Positions 18,644 to 28,255 are shown, counted from the first letter of the stretch. The stretch: 53,190 nucleotides of DNA from JAGVSV01 sp040766135 (GCA_040766135.1 JAXGRA010000015.1:1-53190), one strand, 5' to 3'. Numbers and translations are program-made. The notes: a model not told the origin generated them from the sequence alone.

Positions 18644-19966
18644 TTATTGCGTCAAGCAAGCATCCATATTATGTATATGCGTCAGGCTATCCAGCCCCTT
18701 GACCACCATGTACTGATAGCTGGCCGGCGGCTCGCCGGGCGCGCGCACCAGCATGTGAGGGCGCGCCATCGCGCGCCACAGCATGCGCGGGTAGTAATCC
18801 GCCCCCAGCGCCAAAATACGGCGCAGGACGGTTAGTTCGCCTTCCTCAGGCGGCATATCGCCCCAAAAGGCGCGGTATTCGCTGACGATTTTGAACAGCA
18901 TCACCCGCGCCGTTACGGCGGATTGTGCCACCGCCGAGCGTGTGACTGGCTGGTCGTCCATGGGGGCAAAGAGGGCGGTAAAAAACGCTTCCCTATCGGC
19001 ACGCGGCAGCCCGACCGCCGCGCGCATCAACTGCACAAAAAAGCCGGACGCATCCCGCATGTTGCGCAGCGACAGCGTCAGCTGCAAAAATTCGTTAAAA
19101 TACGCATCCTGAACGGCATCGCCATACCATATCGCACGCAGCGCATCGCTAGCCGCATGCTGCCATACCTGGCCGATATGGTACAGGGAGCCCACGCGCG
19201 GCGTCAGGTCATCGGCATTGGCCAGATGAAACAGGGGATAGCGGCTGTCCTCAATGCGCTCTAACGCAACCGAGGGCGAAGCAAACCCCAGCCCCAGCAG
19301 GTGCTGCGGCAGCACGCCTTGCTGAAGCAGATGATGGGCATACAGCTGCAACACCGCGCCGCCCTGGCTGTAGCCCGTCAGCAGCAGCCGGAAAGGGCTG
19401 TCGGGGCTTTTTAATGAATCCACCACCGTGGCCAGCGTCAGGCCAGGCTGCCCCACGGCACTGCCTGCTGCGGGCAGGTACACCCTGGAAGCTGATTGGG
19501 CAAAGGACTGCGCCAGCCGTAAAAAGCCGGTATGGAAGCCCTGGGTGGGCTGCCAGTCAAAGTTGACCTCCCACTCTCCCGTGGTGCCCCCGGTGCCCCG
19601 GAATACCACCGCAATCAGCTGCCGCCCTTGAGGCAGGGGGTGGGACAGCACCAGCGCCTTTTCAATGCCCTCTGATTGCGGCGCATCCTCCGCGCCGTTG
19701 CGCTTGTCCAGATACTGCCTGGCAACATTGCGCGGGTTGCGCACGGCTTGCAGGCGCTTTTCCCGGCGGTTGCTGATCAGCCGGATGGACAGCACATCGC
19801 CCCATCCCGCCTGCTGCCAGCGCGGCTGGTCAAAATCATAGGCCGTGGCGTTCAGCTCCAGCGCCAGCGGCCAGGCATGCCCCAGCAAGTGCGCGTCCAG
19901 CGTGCCAAAGGGCACGCGCTCCGGCGCAAGCAATGCCCCGGTATATAATCCTTTGATTGGCGTCAT
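18644..19966 (-). CDS. Class 3 lipase-like alpha/beta hydrolase, cytoplasmic
   Basis: 440 residues. The lipase class 3 pattern is clear: oxyanion strand VVFRGTGG (about 121-127), FHTGFLRLA, nucleophile S200 in GYSQGG, and NADDLTPRVG carrying the acid residue. Active-site His is probably in the C-terminal half. No signal peptide, so it acts inside the cell or leaves by another route. Three ATGs are clustered; the one at 19966 sits 7 bases after GGGAGG and is preferred. A TATAAT box lies just upstream (19995-19990) on the same strand. Substrate unknown; neighbours give no clear hint. Confidence 0.75.
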   Translation of the reverse strand: MTPIKGLYTGALLAPERVPFGTLDAHLLGHAWPLALELNATAYDFDQPRWQQAGWGDVLSIRLISNRREKRLQAVRNPRNVARQYLDKRNGAEDAPQSEGIEKALVLSHPLPQGRQLIAVVFRGTGGTTGEWEVNFDWQPTQGFHTGFLRLAQSFAQSASRVYLPAAGSAVGQPGLTLATVVDSLKSPDSPFRLLLTGYSQGGAVLQLYAHHLLQQGVLPQHLLGLGFASPSVALERIEDSRYPLFHLANADDLTPRVGSLYHIGQVWQHAASDALRAIWYGDAVQDAYFNEFLQLTLSLRNMRDASGFFVQLMRAAVGLPRADREAFFTALFAPMDDQPVTRSAVAQSAVTARVMLFKIVSEYRAFWGDMPPEEGELTVLRRILALGADYYPRMLWRAMARPHMLVRAPGEPPASYQYMVVKGLDSLTHIHNMDACLTQ

Positions 19967-20154
19967 CGTCATTCCTCCCATCCTTATATATTATATCAAG
20001 GCAATGGCGCTGTTACATGAAAATTGGATGAGAGTTTTGTGCTCCATCCGTGTATGTCTCCATTCGTTCAATAAAAGCTTGGAGAAAAACAGGAAATGTT
20101 TGAAACACAATGCCCCTTTCCTGAATCTATTATCTGTGAAAGGAGGCGTATTAT

Positions 20155-21327
20155 ATGCCCAAGAAAATTGTCTCGCTGCTTGCGGTTGTTTTTGTTTTGA
20201 TAGCAGCATCAGCATATGCCGAAACATACTACACCCTGCCGCAAGTGATTGAGCAGGCTAAAGCCGGATGGCATCAAACCTATCAGGCACATGGGCGCAC
20301 GGTTGCGGTGGATATTGTGCCGCTGCTGCCGGAGGCGGAGCGATTCCCGGTGCTGTACTGCTCCTGGAAAACTGACTGGAACCTGGTGCCTCAGGATGGT
20401 CAGGAGCATCCGCTGGAGATAGGCGGCCACTCCTATATGGCAACAGACAGAACAGACGATTTCATGCTTGACACGAACGGCAGAAGTGACGACGAGTGGT
20501 TTATCAGCCATGAGGGCAAAAAAATCAATGCAAAGCCTTATCGCCAGTTCTATCCGCCGTATGCACCAAACACAGCCTATATCCCGTCCAACCCCGTCAC
20601 ATTGGAAGAAATAACGGCCAAGATAAAGAGCATCATGCAGGGGATGGGCCTGGATGTGCAAATGCTTGCCAAAGAACCCTGCGAATTTAGAACCCACAGC
20701 TTCTATATCGACAATACTGACAGGGAAAAATCATTGGCACCCGGCGTTGGCCTGCTTACATGGCAGCAGACATTTGGGGGCATCCCGATTATCAGTGATT
20801 TACAAAGCAACCGTGCGGAGCCTGAAATACACTGCCTGTATCGAAACGAGGAGTTTCATAATGCACATTTTTGCCTTTGGAATGTAGATTATGAAATGGC
20901 CCCGGACGTGCCGCTGTGCGGGTTTGACAAGGTGGTGAAAATCCTGGAACAGGAAATCGAAGCGGGCCGCCTGCGCAGGGTGTTTGAAATCCAGCTGGGG
21001 TATGGGCAGTTTCATGAGGACGGCGTACCGGACAGCTACCGCAAGGTGCCCAAGCTGGATCGGCACTATTACCTGAAGCCCGTCTGGCGTGTGCGCGGCA
21101 TCTGGGTAAGGAGCGCAAGAAACCTGGCAGAGGATATTGTCTATGATGATGACGATCCGAACTACCGCGACGTGCGCAACAGCGTCCATCAGGCGTTCAT
21201 CACCTTCGATGCGCAGACGGGCGAACTATTAATCAACTCCAACGAGGGCGGCCTGATTCCCATCGAGCGCACCTACTACCACGGCTACCTGTCGTGGGAA
21301 AATGCGGGCGGAAGGCCGGGAAAATGA
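20155..21327 (+). CDS. Secreted protein of unknown function
   Basis: 390 residues. A signal peptide (KKIVSLLAVVFVLIAASAYA) is cleaved before ETYYTLPQV. The mature protein has no motif I can place; it contains many Tyr/Trp residues and a C-terminal ITFDAQTGELLINSNEGG segment reminiscent of YycI/PepSY-like beta sheets, and it may belong with the large Clostridia DUF6034-type exported proteins. AAAGGAGG lies 8 bases before the ATG. No terminator was seen before the next gene, 80 bases downstream. Confidence 0.6.
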   Translation: MPKKIVSLLAVVFVLIAASAYAETYYTLPQVIEQAKAGWHQTYQAHGRTVAVDIVPLLPEAERFPVLYCSWKTDWNLVPQDGQEHPLEIGGHSYMATDRTDDFMLDTNGRSDDEWFISHEGKKINAKPYRQFYPPYAPNTAYIPSNPVTLEEITAKIKSIMQGMGLDVQMLAKEPCEFRTHSFYIDNTDREKSLAPGVGLLTWQQTFGGIPIISDLQSNRAEPEIHCLYRNEEFHNAHFCLWNVDYEMAPDVPLCGFDKVVKILEQEIEAGRLRRVFEIQLGYGQFHEDGVPDSYRKVPKLDRHYYLKPVWRVRGIWVRSARNLAEDIVYDDDDPNYRDVRNSVHQAFITFDAQTGELLINSNEGGLIPIERTYYHGYLSWENAGGRPGK

Positions 21328-21364
21328 AAAAATGAGAAGCGCATGCCGCGCTTTTGCCACCGTG

Positions 21365-21393
21365 TTGCCCACCGCGTGCCTGCATGGTACAAT
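21365..21393 (+). promoter_or_regulatory. Possible promoter of the metallo-beta-lactamase-fold gene
   Basis: TTGCCC (21365-21370), 17-base spacer, TACAAT (21388-21393). A start near 21400 would leave only about 8 bases before ATG 21408, or about 29 before an alternative TTG at 21429. Confidence 0.45.
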
Positions 21394-21407
21394 GCGGTGG
21401 AAATTCT

Positions 21408-22349
21408 ATGAAAAGGACGGATGTAAGTTTGAAAAAACTAACTCGCGCCCTTGCAGTGCTGCTTATCTTGTTATGGCTGCTCCCAGGTCTGGCGCAGGAG
21501 CGCACGGTGTTTCTCTCCCAGGACAGCGTGCCCTTTGCCAAGGATACGCCTACCCTGGCGGTATATGTGTGCAACCTGGTGGGGGCCGACAGCATACTGC
21601 TGGAATGCGGCGGCCAAACCGTTTTGGTGGATTGCGGCACCAAGCATCATGTGCCGCAGATTACGGATATGCTCAAAAGCCGTAATATCTCTCATATCGA
21701 TATTATATTCAACACCCATCCGCATTCCGACCATATAGGCGGGCTGGCTGGGCTGCTGGAGGAGTTTACCGTGGGCGCGTTTTATACGGTGTTCCCGCTG
21801 GAGTTTTATACCCCCGGTGCAGGCGAGCATCAGTACGCTGCAGTGCGCCGGCTGAATGCACATAATGTGCCCATTGTGCAGGTCACTCAGGATGATGAAG
21901 TGCCCTTGGGCGATGCAAAGGCCGTTGTGTACCATCAGCCCAATGCTCAGTCTGTCAATGAGCAGTCCGGCATGCTGCATGTGCGCTTTGGAGAGCGCAC
22001 CATTCTTTTAGCCGCCGATGTAGATAGCCTGGCACAGACGCGCTTTGGTGAACGGTTTGACCTAAAGTCAGACGTTTTGAAATATCCGCACCACGGGCTT
22101 AATGTACTCAACCGTCCGTTTTTACAGTCGGTACAGCCGGAGATGGCGATTATCACTCATGGCATGCTGGGTTCGGAATGTGCGCAGGAACAGATGAAAC
22201 AGCACGGCATCCCATACCGTTTCGCCTCCTGGGGCGTGATAGAGCTGGTCACGGACGGGAACACCTGGCAAATTGATCAGCCCATCACCGGTGTATATGT
22301 AAAACACGCAGTCAAGCATGGTATCCCCCACGAGGTGCCGGCAGAATAG
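21408..22349 (+). CDS. Secreted metallo-beta-lactamase-fold hydrolase (ComEC C-terminal type)
   Basis: 313 residues with an N-terminal hydrophobic signal segment ending near GLAQ. The metal-binding signature THPHSDHIGG (H104, H106, D108, H109) is complete, and LLAADVDSL and KYPHHGLNV supply the later Asp and His ligands. The layout LVDCGT...HSDHIGG...LLAADVD...HHG is that of the ComEC/Rec2 C-terminal nuclease-like branch. A TTG at 21429 directly before KKLTRALAVLL is an alternative start. Outside the cell it could act on nucleic acids or phosphodiesters; the substrate is not predictable. Confidence 0.8.
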   Translation: MKRTDVSLKKLTRALAVLLILLWLLPGLAQERTVFLSQDSVPFAKDTPTLAVYVCNLVGADSILLECGGQTVLVDCGTKHHVPQITDMLKSRNISHIDIIFNTHPHSDHIGGLAGLLEEFTVGAFYTVFPLEFYTPGAGEHQYAAVRRLNAHNVPIVQVTQDDEVPLGDAKAVVYHQPNAQSVNEQSGMLHVRFGERTILLAADVDSLAQTRFGERFDLKSDVLKYPHHGLNVLNRPFLQSVQPEMAIITHGMLGSECAQEQMKQHGIPYRFASWGVIELVTDGNTWQIDQPITGVYVKHAVKHGIPHEVPAE

Positions 22350-22385
22350 ATCGACATCTGTCAGCGACAGAGAAAGGAGATATAT

Positions 22386-23108
22386 ATGTCCGCTATCCGA
22401 GTTACCGTATGGAACGAGTACCTGCACGAACTCCAAAGCAAAGAAGTGGCTGCCATTTACCCGGAGGGCATCCATGGCTGCATCGCCGGGTTTTTGAAGG
22501 ATGCCGGTTTTGCCACGCGCACTGCCACGCTGGCCGAGCCTGACAATGGCCTGCCCCAGCAGGTGCTGGATAAGACCGATGTGCTGTTCTGGTGGGGACA
22601 CATTGCGCATGGCAAGGTATGCGATGAAACGGTGCAGCGCGTGTACAGCCGCGTGCAGGATGGCATGGGGCTGGTGGTGCTGCACTCCGGCCATGCGTCC
22701 AAAATATTTGAAAAGCTGATGGGCACGCGCACGGGCGACCTCAAATGGCGCGAGAACAATGAAAAGCAAATCCTGTGGTGTGTTGACCCGGCTCACCCCA
22801 TTGTGGAAGGGCTGACCGACGATAAAATCGTGCTGCCCAAAGAGGAAACCTATGGCGAGCCGTTCCAGATCCCCGCGCCGGATGAGTTGGTGTTTGTCAG
22901 CTGGTTTGCAGGCGGCGATGTGTTCCGCAGCGGTTGCTGCTATCACCGCGGCAAGGGCAAGGTGTTCTACTTCCAGCCCGGACATGAAACATTCCCCACC
23001 TATCATGATAAGGCGGTGCAGCGCGTGCTCATCAACGCCGCGCGCTGGGCAGCGCCCAAGGCCGGCCCGCCTGCCATCACCGGCCATGTGCCGCAAGCCT
23101 GGGTATAG
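22386..23108 (+). CDS. ThuA-like protein
   Basis: 240 residues with the glutamine-amidotransferase-like fold of ThuA: IRVTVWNEYLHE at the start, GIHGCIAGFLKDAGF, VLFWWGHIAHGKV, GLVVLHSGHASKIF and a C-terminal KGKVFYFQPGHETFPTYHD. ThuA proteins take part in catabolism of disaccharides such as trehalose, but their chemistry is not settled. AAAGGAG stands 6 bases before the ATG, just after a small CTGTC/GACAG hairpin. The sulfatase gene follows after 24 bases, so the two are surely co-transcribed. Confidence 0.85.
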   Translation: MSAIRVTVWNEYLHELQSKEVAAIYPEGIHGCIAGFLKDAGFATRTATLAEPDNGLPQQVLDKTDVLFWWGHIAHGKVCDETVQRVYSRVQDGMGLVVLHSGHASKIFEKLMGTRTGDLKWRENNEKQILWCVDPAHPIVEGLTDDKIVLPKEETYGEPFQIPAPDELVFVSWFAGGDVFRSGCCYHRGKGKVFYFQPGHETFPTYHDKAVQRVLINAARWAAPKAGPPAITGHVPQAWV

Positions 23109-23132
23109 ACTTAGCAAAAGGAGGCCCAAAAA

Positions 23133-24587
23133 TTGCGCGTTCTGTTTATTGATATTGACACCCTGCGCCCCGACCACATGGGCTGCTATGGCTATGCCCG
23201 GAACACCACGCCCAATTTGGACGGCGTGGCGCGCGATGGCGTTATCATGGAGCAGATGTACTGTTCCGATGCGCCGTGCCTGCCCTCGCGCGCGGCGCTG
23301 ATTTCCGGCGTGTTCGGCATCCGCAACGGCGCAGTGGGGCATGGCGGTACGGCGGCTGACCGCAGGCTGACCGGTGCCCTGCGCGAGTTTACCGACCAGT
23401 GGGATGAAGGCAATTTCAACATGATCTTCCGCAAGGCGGGGATGCACACGTGCTCCATCTCCACGTTTGGTGAGCGGCACTCATCCTGGTGGTTCCAGGC
23501 AGGGTTTAAGGAAGTGCACAACGTAGGCGGCCGGGGCGGCGAATCCGGCGAGGAGGTGCTGCCCATTGCGCTGGATTGGCTTAAACGCAATGAACAGCGC
23601 GATAACTGGTATCTGCACCTGCACCTATGGGATCCGCACACGCCGTACCGCGCGCCGGAAAGCTTCGGCAACCCGTTTAAAAACGAGCCCATCCCGGCCT
23701 GGCTGACGCCGGAGGTGTTTGAAAAGCACCTGTACATGGTCGGCCCGCACGGCCTACAGGAAATCGGCATGTTTACCGACAACACCAACCCGCGCTATCC
23801 GCGCCACCCCGGTTCGGTGTTAGAGTATGACAAGCTGCGCATGGTCATTAACGGCTATGACTGCGGCATTGCCTATGCCGACATGCTGCTGGGCCAGGTG
23901 TTTGATTTGCTCAAGCAGCAGGGCATCTATGATGATACCGCCATTATCATCACCGCCGACCATGGCGAAAACATGGGTGAGCTGGGCATTTATGCCGAGC
24001 ATGGCACGGCGGATGACATTACCTGCCATATCCCCATGATAATTAAATGGCCGGGCGGCGCGCAGGGCCAAAGCGTGCCGGGCTTCCAGTATCTGCTGGA
24101 TTTGGCGCCCACCATGGCGGAACTGCTGGATGTTGCGGCCAATCCTATCTGGGACGGGCAGTCCTTTGCCGAGGCCGTGCGCACGGGGACATCCACCGGG
24201 CGCGATCACCTGATTTTAAGCCAGATGGCGCACGTGTGCCAGCGCAGCGCGCGCTTTGGCGATTGGCTGTACATGCGCACTATTCACGATGGCTTCCGTC
24301 TGTTGCCGAGGGAAATGCTGTTCAACCTGAAGGACGACCCGCACGAGGAGCACAATGTGGCTGATCAGCACCCCGACCTGTGCGCCTATGGCGCGCGGCT
24401 GATCCTTAACTGGCAGGAGGAGCAGATGCTCAAATCGCCGTATGCTGTCGATCCCATGTGGACGGTCATGCGGGAAAACGGCCCGTACCACACATGGAAC
24501 GAGCTGCCCGGCTACATAGAGCGCCTAAAAAAAACCGGCCGCGCCGAGGGGGCCCAGCGCCTGCAGGAGGCTTACAAGGACTGGTAA
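23133..24587 (+). CDS. Sulfatase, Cys-type, cytoplasmic
   Basis: 484 residues, TTG start at 23133 after AAAAGGAGG. The metal site DIDTLRPDHMGCYGY (D7, D9) and the active-site motif C49-L-P-S-R53 mark a formylglycine-dependent sulfatase in which Cys49 is the residue oxidised; IITADHGENMGE and the C-terminal PHEEHNVAD segment complete the family pattern. There is no signal peptide, so it acts on imported sulfated sugars rather than outside the cell. A maturase (anaerobic radical-SAM type) would be needed and is not in this window. It lies between ThuA and importer 1, which suggests a role with imported glycans. Confidence 0.92.
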   Translation: MRVLFIDIDTLRPDHMGCYGYARNTTPNLDGVARDGVIMEQMYCSDAPCLPSRAALISGVFGIRNGAVGHGGTAADRRLTGALREFTDQWDEGNFNMIFRKAGMHTCSISTFGERHSSWWFQAGFKEVHNVGGRGGESGEEVLPIALDWLKRNEQRDNWYLHLHLWDPHTPYRAPESFGNPFKNEPIPAWLTPEVFEKHLYMVGPHGLQEIGMFTDNTNPRYPRHPGSVLEYDKLRMVINGYDCGIAYADMLLGQVFDLLKQQGIYDDTAIIITADHGENMGELGIYAEHGTADDITCHIPMIIKWPGGAQGQSVPGFQYLLDLAPTMAELLDVAANPIWDGQSFAEAVRTGTSTGRDHLILSQMAHVCQRSARFGDWLYMRTIHDGFRLLPREMLFNLKDDPHEEHNVADQHPDLCAYGARLILNWQEEQMLKSPYAVDPMWTVMRENGPYHTWNELPGYIERLKKTGRAEGAQRLQEAYKDW

Positions 24588-24599
24588 CCATGCATTCGC

Positions 24600-24630
24600 A
24601 AAATCCCCGCACAAATTTTGCGGGGATTTT
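24600..24630 (+). terminator. Terminator after the sulfatase gene
   Basis: AAAATCCCCGCA (24600-24611) pairs with the TGCGGGGATTTT arm ending at 24630 around a short AT-rich loop, a strong stem with a built-in T tail. Confidence 0.85.
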
Positions 24631-24647
24631 GCTGTGGTTTTACGTGG

Positions 24648-24676
24648 TTGACAACGGCCACGTTTCTCTTTATGAT
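24648..24676 (+). promoter_or_regulatory. Promoter of importer 1 (lplB1-lplC1-lplA1)
   Basis: Consensus TTGACA (24648-24653), 17-base spacer, TATGAT (24671-24676). Start near 24683. It lies directly after the sulfatase terminator, so the importer is a separate unit. Confidence 0.8.
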
Positions 24677-24723
24677 ACTATTGATTAGGAAAACACACAC
24701 CAACTTGGCAGAGAGGACACGCT

Positions 24724-25665
24724 ATGGCGCAACTAGATCTGCGAAACCTGAAGGCGTTTAACCGCCGCAATCGAATTACCCGCAACTGGCAGTTATACGT
24801 GATGCTGATACCAGTCATCGCATATTTTGTTGTGATGTGCTATGGGCCTATGTATGGCGTGGTGCTGGCGTTTAAGGATTACCGCGTGCGCCGCGGCATC
24901 ATGGGCAGCCCATGGGCAGACCCGCTGATGAAGCACTTCGTAAGGTTTTTTACCTCGCCCTATTGCGAGCGGGTTATCACCAACACCGTGGTGCTTAGCC
25001 TGCAAAGTTTGATATGGGGTTTCCCGGTGCCTATTTTGCTGGCGCTGTGCGTGAACGAGGTGCGTAACAGCAAATATCAGAAATTTGTGCAAAACGTTAC
25101 CTACGCGCCGCACTTTCTGTCTACTGTGGTGCTGGTGGGCCTGATACGCAGCTTTACCAACACCGACTATGGCGTGGTCAATATTTTTATCCGCGCGCTG
25201 GGCGGGGAGGGGTACAACTGGATGCAGCGGGCGGATTTATTCCGGCCGCTGTACATCGGCTCCGGCATGTGGCAAAACGCGGGGTGGAACTCCATCATCT
25301 ACATTGCCGCACTTGCGGGCATTGATCTGGAGCAGCACGAATCGGCCATGATTGACGGGGCCAATCGCTGGAAGCGTATCTGGCACATCAACCTGCCCGG
25401 CATCATGCCCACCATCGTCACGCTGCTTATTTTGAACAGCGGCTACATCATGAGCGTCGGGTTTGAAAAAGTATTCCTTATGCAAAACGACTTGAACCTT
25501 TCGGTGTCGGACGTTATTTCTACCTATTCCTACCGCATCGGTATTGAGTCGGCGCAGTACGAGATGGCCACAGCCATCGGGCTGTTCAACTCGGTCATCA
25601 ACATGGTGCTGTTGGTGCTGGTCAACGCCGCGTCCAGGCGCCTGGGCGACACCAGCTTGTGGTAA
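24724..25665 (+). CDS. Sugar ABC transporter permease, LplB type (importer 1)
   Basis: 313 residues, six membrane helices. The ATPase-contact EAA loop is EQHESAMIDGANRWKRIWHINLPGI near residues 200-225. The GPMYGVVLAFKDY start and the C-terminal ASRRLGDTSLW tail are typical of the LplB/YteP branch, which imports complex or uronic-acid-containing oligosaccharides. It is followed after 13 bases by its partner permease. Confidence 0.93.
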   Translation: MAQLDLRNLKAFNRRNRITRNWQLYVMLIPVIAYFVVMCYGPMYGVVLAFKDYRVRRGIMGSPWADPLMKHFVRFFTSPYCERVITNTVVLSLQSLIWGFPVPILLALCVNEVRNSKYQKFVQNVTYAPHFLSTVVLVGLIRSFTNTDYGVVNIFIRALGGEGYNWMQRADLFRPLYIGSGMWQNAGWNSIIYIAALAGIDLEQHESAMIDGANRWKRIWHINLPGIMPTIVTLLILNSGYIMSVGFEKVFLMQNDLNLSVSDVISTYSYRIGIESAQYEMATAIGLFNSVINMVLLVLVNAASRRLGDTSLW

Positions 25666-25678
25666 GGGGGGGAGCAAT

Positions 25679-26599
25679 ATGACGCAGAAAATACGCCCCA
25701 GTATCAACAAAAACTCCCGCATGTCCAAGGGCGATGTGCGCTTTGAAACAGGCATTATCATCCTGCTGGGTATCCTGACGGTGCTGATCATCTACCCGCT
25801 GGTGTATGCAGTCAGTGCTTCTTTCAGCGATGCGCTGGATGTGGCGGCAGGCCATGTTATCCTGTGGCCGGTGAACTTCACCACCGATAACTACGCGCAG
25901 GTTTTCAAAAACCAAAGCCTAGTGACGGGCTTTCGCAATTCCATGCTCATCATGGGCATGGGCACGGCGCTTAACCTGGTGATGACCATCTTGGCGGCTT
26001 ATCCGCTGTCGCGGCGTGATCTGTGGGGCCGCAATGTGCTGATGAAGTTGATTACGTTTACTATGTTCTTTTCGGGCGGTTTGATCCCCACGTACCTGAT
26101 GGTGGGCAAAACATTGGGGCTGATGAACTCCTGGCTGGCGCTGATATTGCCGGGGGCTATCTCGGTGTACAATATGATTATCATGCGCACATATTTTACC
26201 TCCTCCATTCCCTACGAAATCCAGGAGGCGGCGAATATTGATGGTGCCAGCCATTTTGGTACGCTGCTGCGCATCATGCTGCCGCTGTCCGGCCCTGTCA
26301 TTGCCGTCATTGGCCTGTATTACGCCGTGGGGCACTGGAACAGCTATTTCAGCGCACTGCTGTATATCAGCGAGGAAACCTTGCAGCCGCTGCAGCTGCA
26401 CCTGCGCAAGATACTGATCCTCAACTCCTCCCAGACCATGATGGATATGGCCTCTGACGAAGCCGCGCGTCAAGCCATGCGGGCGGAGACCATCAAATAT
26501 GCAGTAATTGTTGTTTCTTCAGTGCCTATGCTGATCATCTATCCGTTTGTACAGCGTTTCTTTGTTAAAGGTGTGATGATCGGCTCAGTCAAAGGATGA
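25679..26599 (+). CDS. Sugar ABC transporter permease, LplC type (importer 1)
   Basis: 306 residues from ATG 25679 (GGGGGGAG before it); the out-of-phase upstream extension from 25544 is not coding. Six membrane helices, EAA loop IPYEIQEAANIDGASHFGTLLRIMLPLS, and the family's C-terminal tail FFVKGVMIGSVKG. It pairs with the LplB-type subunit. The binding-protein gene follows after 42 bases. Confidence 0.93.
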   Translation: MTQKIRPSINKNSRMSKGDVRFETGIIILLGILTVLIIYPLVYAVSASFSDALDVAAGHVILWPVNFTTDNYAQVFKNQSLVTGFRNSMLIMGMGTALNLVMTILAAYPLSRRDLWGRNVLMKLITFTMFFSGGLIPTYLMVGKTLGLMNSWLALILPGAISVYNMIIMRTYFTSSIPYEIQEAANIDGASHFGTLLRIMLPLSGPVIAVIGLYYAVGHWNSYFSALLYISEETLQPLQLHLRKILILNSSQTMMDMASDEAARQAMRAETIKYAVIVVSSVPMLIIYPFVQRFFVKGVMIGSVKG

Positions 26600-26641
26600 T
26601 ACGCGCACAAGCGCGATCATAATATTTAAGGAGGTTCTATC

Positions 26642-28231
26642 ATGAACAAACGTTTCCTGGCACTTTTGGTGGTACTGGCACTGGCGCTCCCGTTGGTGGC
26701 GCTGGGCGAGGTAACCGTCAACAAGGAAGGATACCCCATCGTATCCGAACCCATCGTGATGACGGTCGTCAACATGCAGTCTCCGGTACAGATTGACTTT
26801 AACGATGTTGTTATCCTCAAAGACTTTGAGGAGGTCAGCGGCATTGACATGCAATACCGCAACATTCCCGCTTCGGACGTTGCCAGACAACTCAGCTTGC
26901 TGCTGGCCTCCGGTGAACTGCCGGATATTCTGTTCAAGATGAACGTATCGGCCACCGATCAGGCCAAGTATGCCGAGCAAGGCATGTTCCTGCCGCTGAG
27001 CGACTATGCGGAGTATACCCCCAATTTGGTCAAGTGGCTGGATCAGTTCCCCACCCAGCGCGATGCCATCACCCAGGCTGACGGCAAGTACTATGGCGCA
27101 CCCTACATCCTGGCTGGCGATGCCATCCGCATGAGCACCAAGATGTTCTTCAACACCGAAGTGCTCGAGAAGTTGGGCTATGATGCCATCCCCACTACCA
27201 CCGACGGCCTGCTGGAATACCTGCGCAAGGCCAAGGAACTGGACTACAATGGAAATGGCGAGGCGGACGAGATTCCGCTGACGGCCAGCGGCATTACTGC
27301 CATCGTCGGCCCATTAGCAGGTTCGTTTGGGCTGTACAACCGTGGCGGAAGCCATGGCAACATCGTGGCGCTGGAAGATGGCACGGTGGATTACGCCTAT
27401 CGCTCCGAGAACTACCGCGAACTGCTGCGTTTCCTCAACACTCTGTATACTGAAAAACTGCTGGATCAGGATATCTTTACCATGGACTTTGCCCAGCTGA
27501 TTGCCAAGGCGTCCACCGGCCGTGCGGTAACCTACTGCATGGTCAACAACTCCCCGGTAGCTGGCAGCCCGTATGAAGACTTCACCATCGGCATTACCGA
27601 GCCGTTTGAAGGCCCGCAGGGTCACAAGGTGTGGGGCACCTACAGCGTGCCTGCCAGCACAACGGCTCAGTTTGTCATTACCGATGCCTGCAAATACCCC
27701 GAAGCCGCCGCCCGCTGGGTGGATCACTGGTATTCGGATGAGGGCATCATCGCGTACTTCATGGGTGTGGAAGGCGTAACGTATGAAAAGGACGCCGATT
27801 CCCCCGGCGGCCTGAAGCTGACCGACTATGTGGTCAAGAACCCCGATGGCATCAACTTCGAGCAGGTGCTGGCCAAGTACGTCCCGTGGGCGGGCGGTGC
27901 CAACCCCTCGGTTGCCACCAACGAATTCTTCAAGGGCGGCGAGACCTGGCCGGCCTCGGTGCGCTGCGCAGACGGGCTGATTAACTACGTCCCCGAAGAA
28001 GTGTGGGCGCCTGTTTCCCGCTTCTATACGGTGGATGAAGCCAATGAAATGTCGCAGCTGAACAGTGAGATTAATAGCTACCATAACGAATGGCGTGCGT
28101 ACTTCATCTCGGGCCAGAAGAGCCTGGATACGGACTGGGATGAATATGTCAAGGGCTATGACGGCATGCGCCTCGATCGTTATATGGAAATCTATAACAA
28201 GGCTCTCAAACAAGCAGGTTACGTAAAGTAA
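26642..28231 (+). CDS. Sugar ABC transporter solute-binding protein, LplA type (importer 1)
   Basis: 529 residues. Signal peptide NKRFLALLVVLALALPLVALG is cleaved before EVTVNKEGYP; there is no lipobox cysteine, unlike most LplA proteins of Gram-positives. The mature protein has the large two-lobed extracellular-binding-protein fold (DLPDILFKMN-like GELPDILFK; LDYNGNGEADEIPLT calcium-loop-like segment; ARWVDHWYSDEG). It should capture an oligosaccharide for the two upstream permeases. AAGGAGG precedes the ATG and a strong terminator follows the stop. Confidence 0.92.
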   Translation: MNKRFLALLVVLALALPLVALGEVTVNKEGYPIVSEPIVMTVVNMQSPVQIDFNDVVILKDFEEVSGIDMQYRNIPASDVARQLSLLLASGELPDILFKMNVSATDQAKYAEQGMFLPLSDYAEYTPNLVKWLDQFPTQRDAITQADGKYYGAPYILAGDAIRMSTKMFFNTEVLEKLGYDAIPTTTDGLLEYLRKAKELDYNGNGEADEIPLTASGITAIVGPLAGSFGLYNRGGSHGNIVALEDGTVDYAYRSENYRELLRFLNTLYTEKLLDQDIFTMDFAQLIAKASTGRAVTYCMVNNSPVAGSPYEDFTIGITEPFEGPQGHKVWGTYSVPASTTAQFVITDACKYPEAAARWVDHWYSDEGIIAYFMGVEGVTYEKDADSPGGLKLTDYVVKNPDGINFEQVLAKYVPWAGGANPSVATNEFFKGGETWPASVRCADGLINYVPEEVWAPVSRFYTVDEANEMSQLNSEINSYHNEWRAYFISGQKSLDTDWDEYVKGYDGMRLDRYMEIYNKALKQAGYVK

Positions 28232-28255
28232 TCCCGCAATAACCCGCAATAACCA

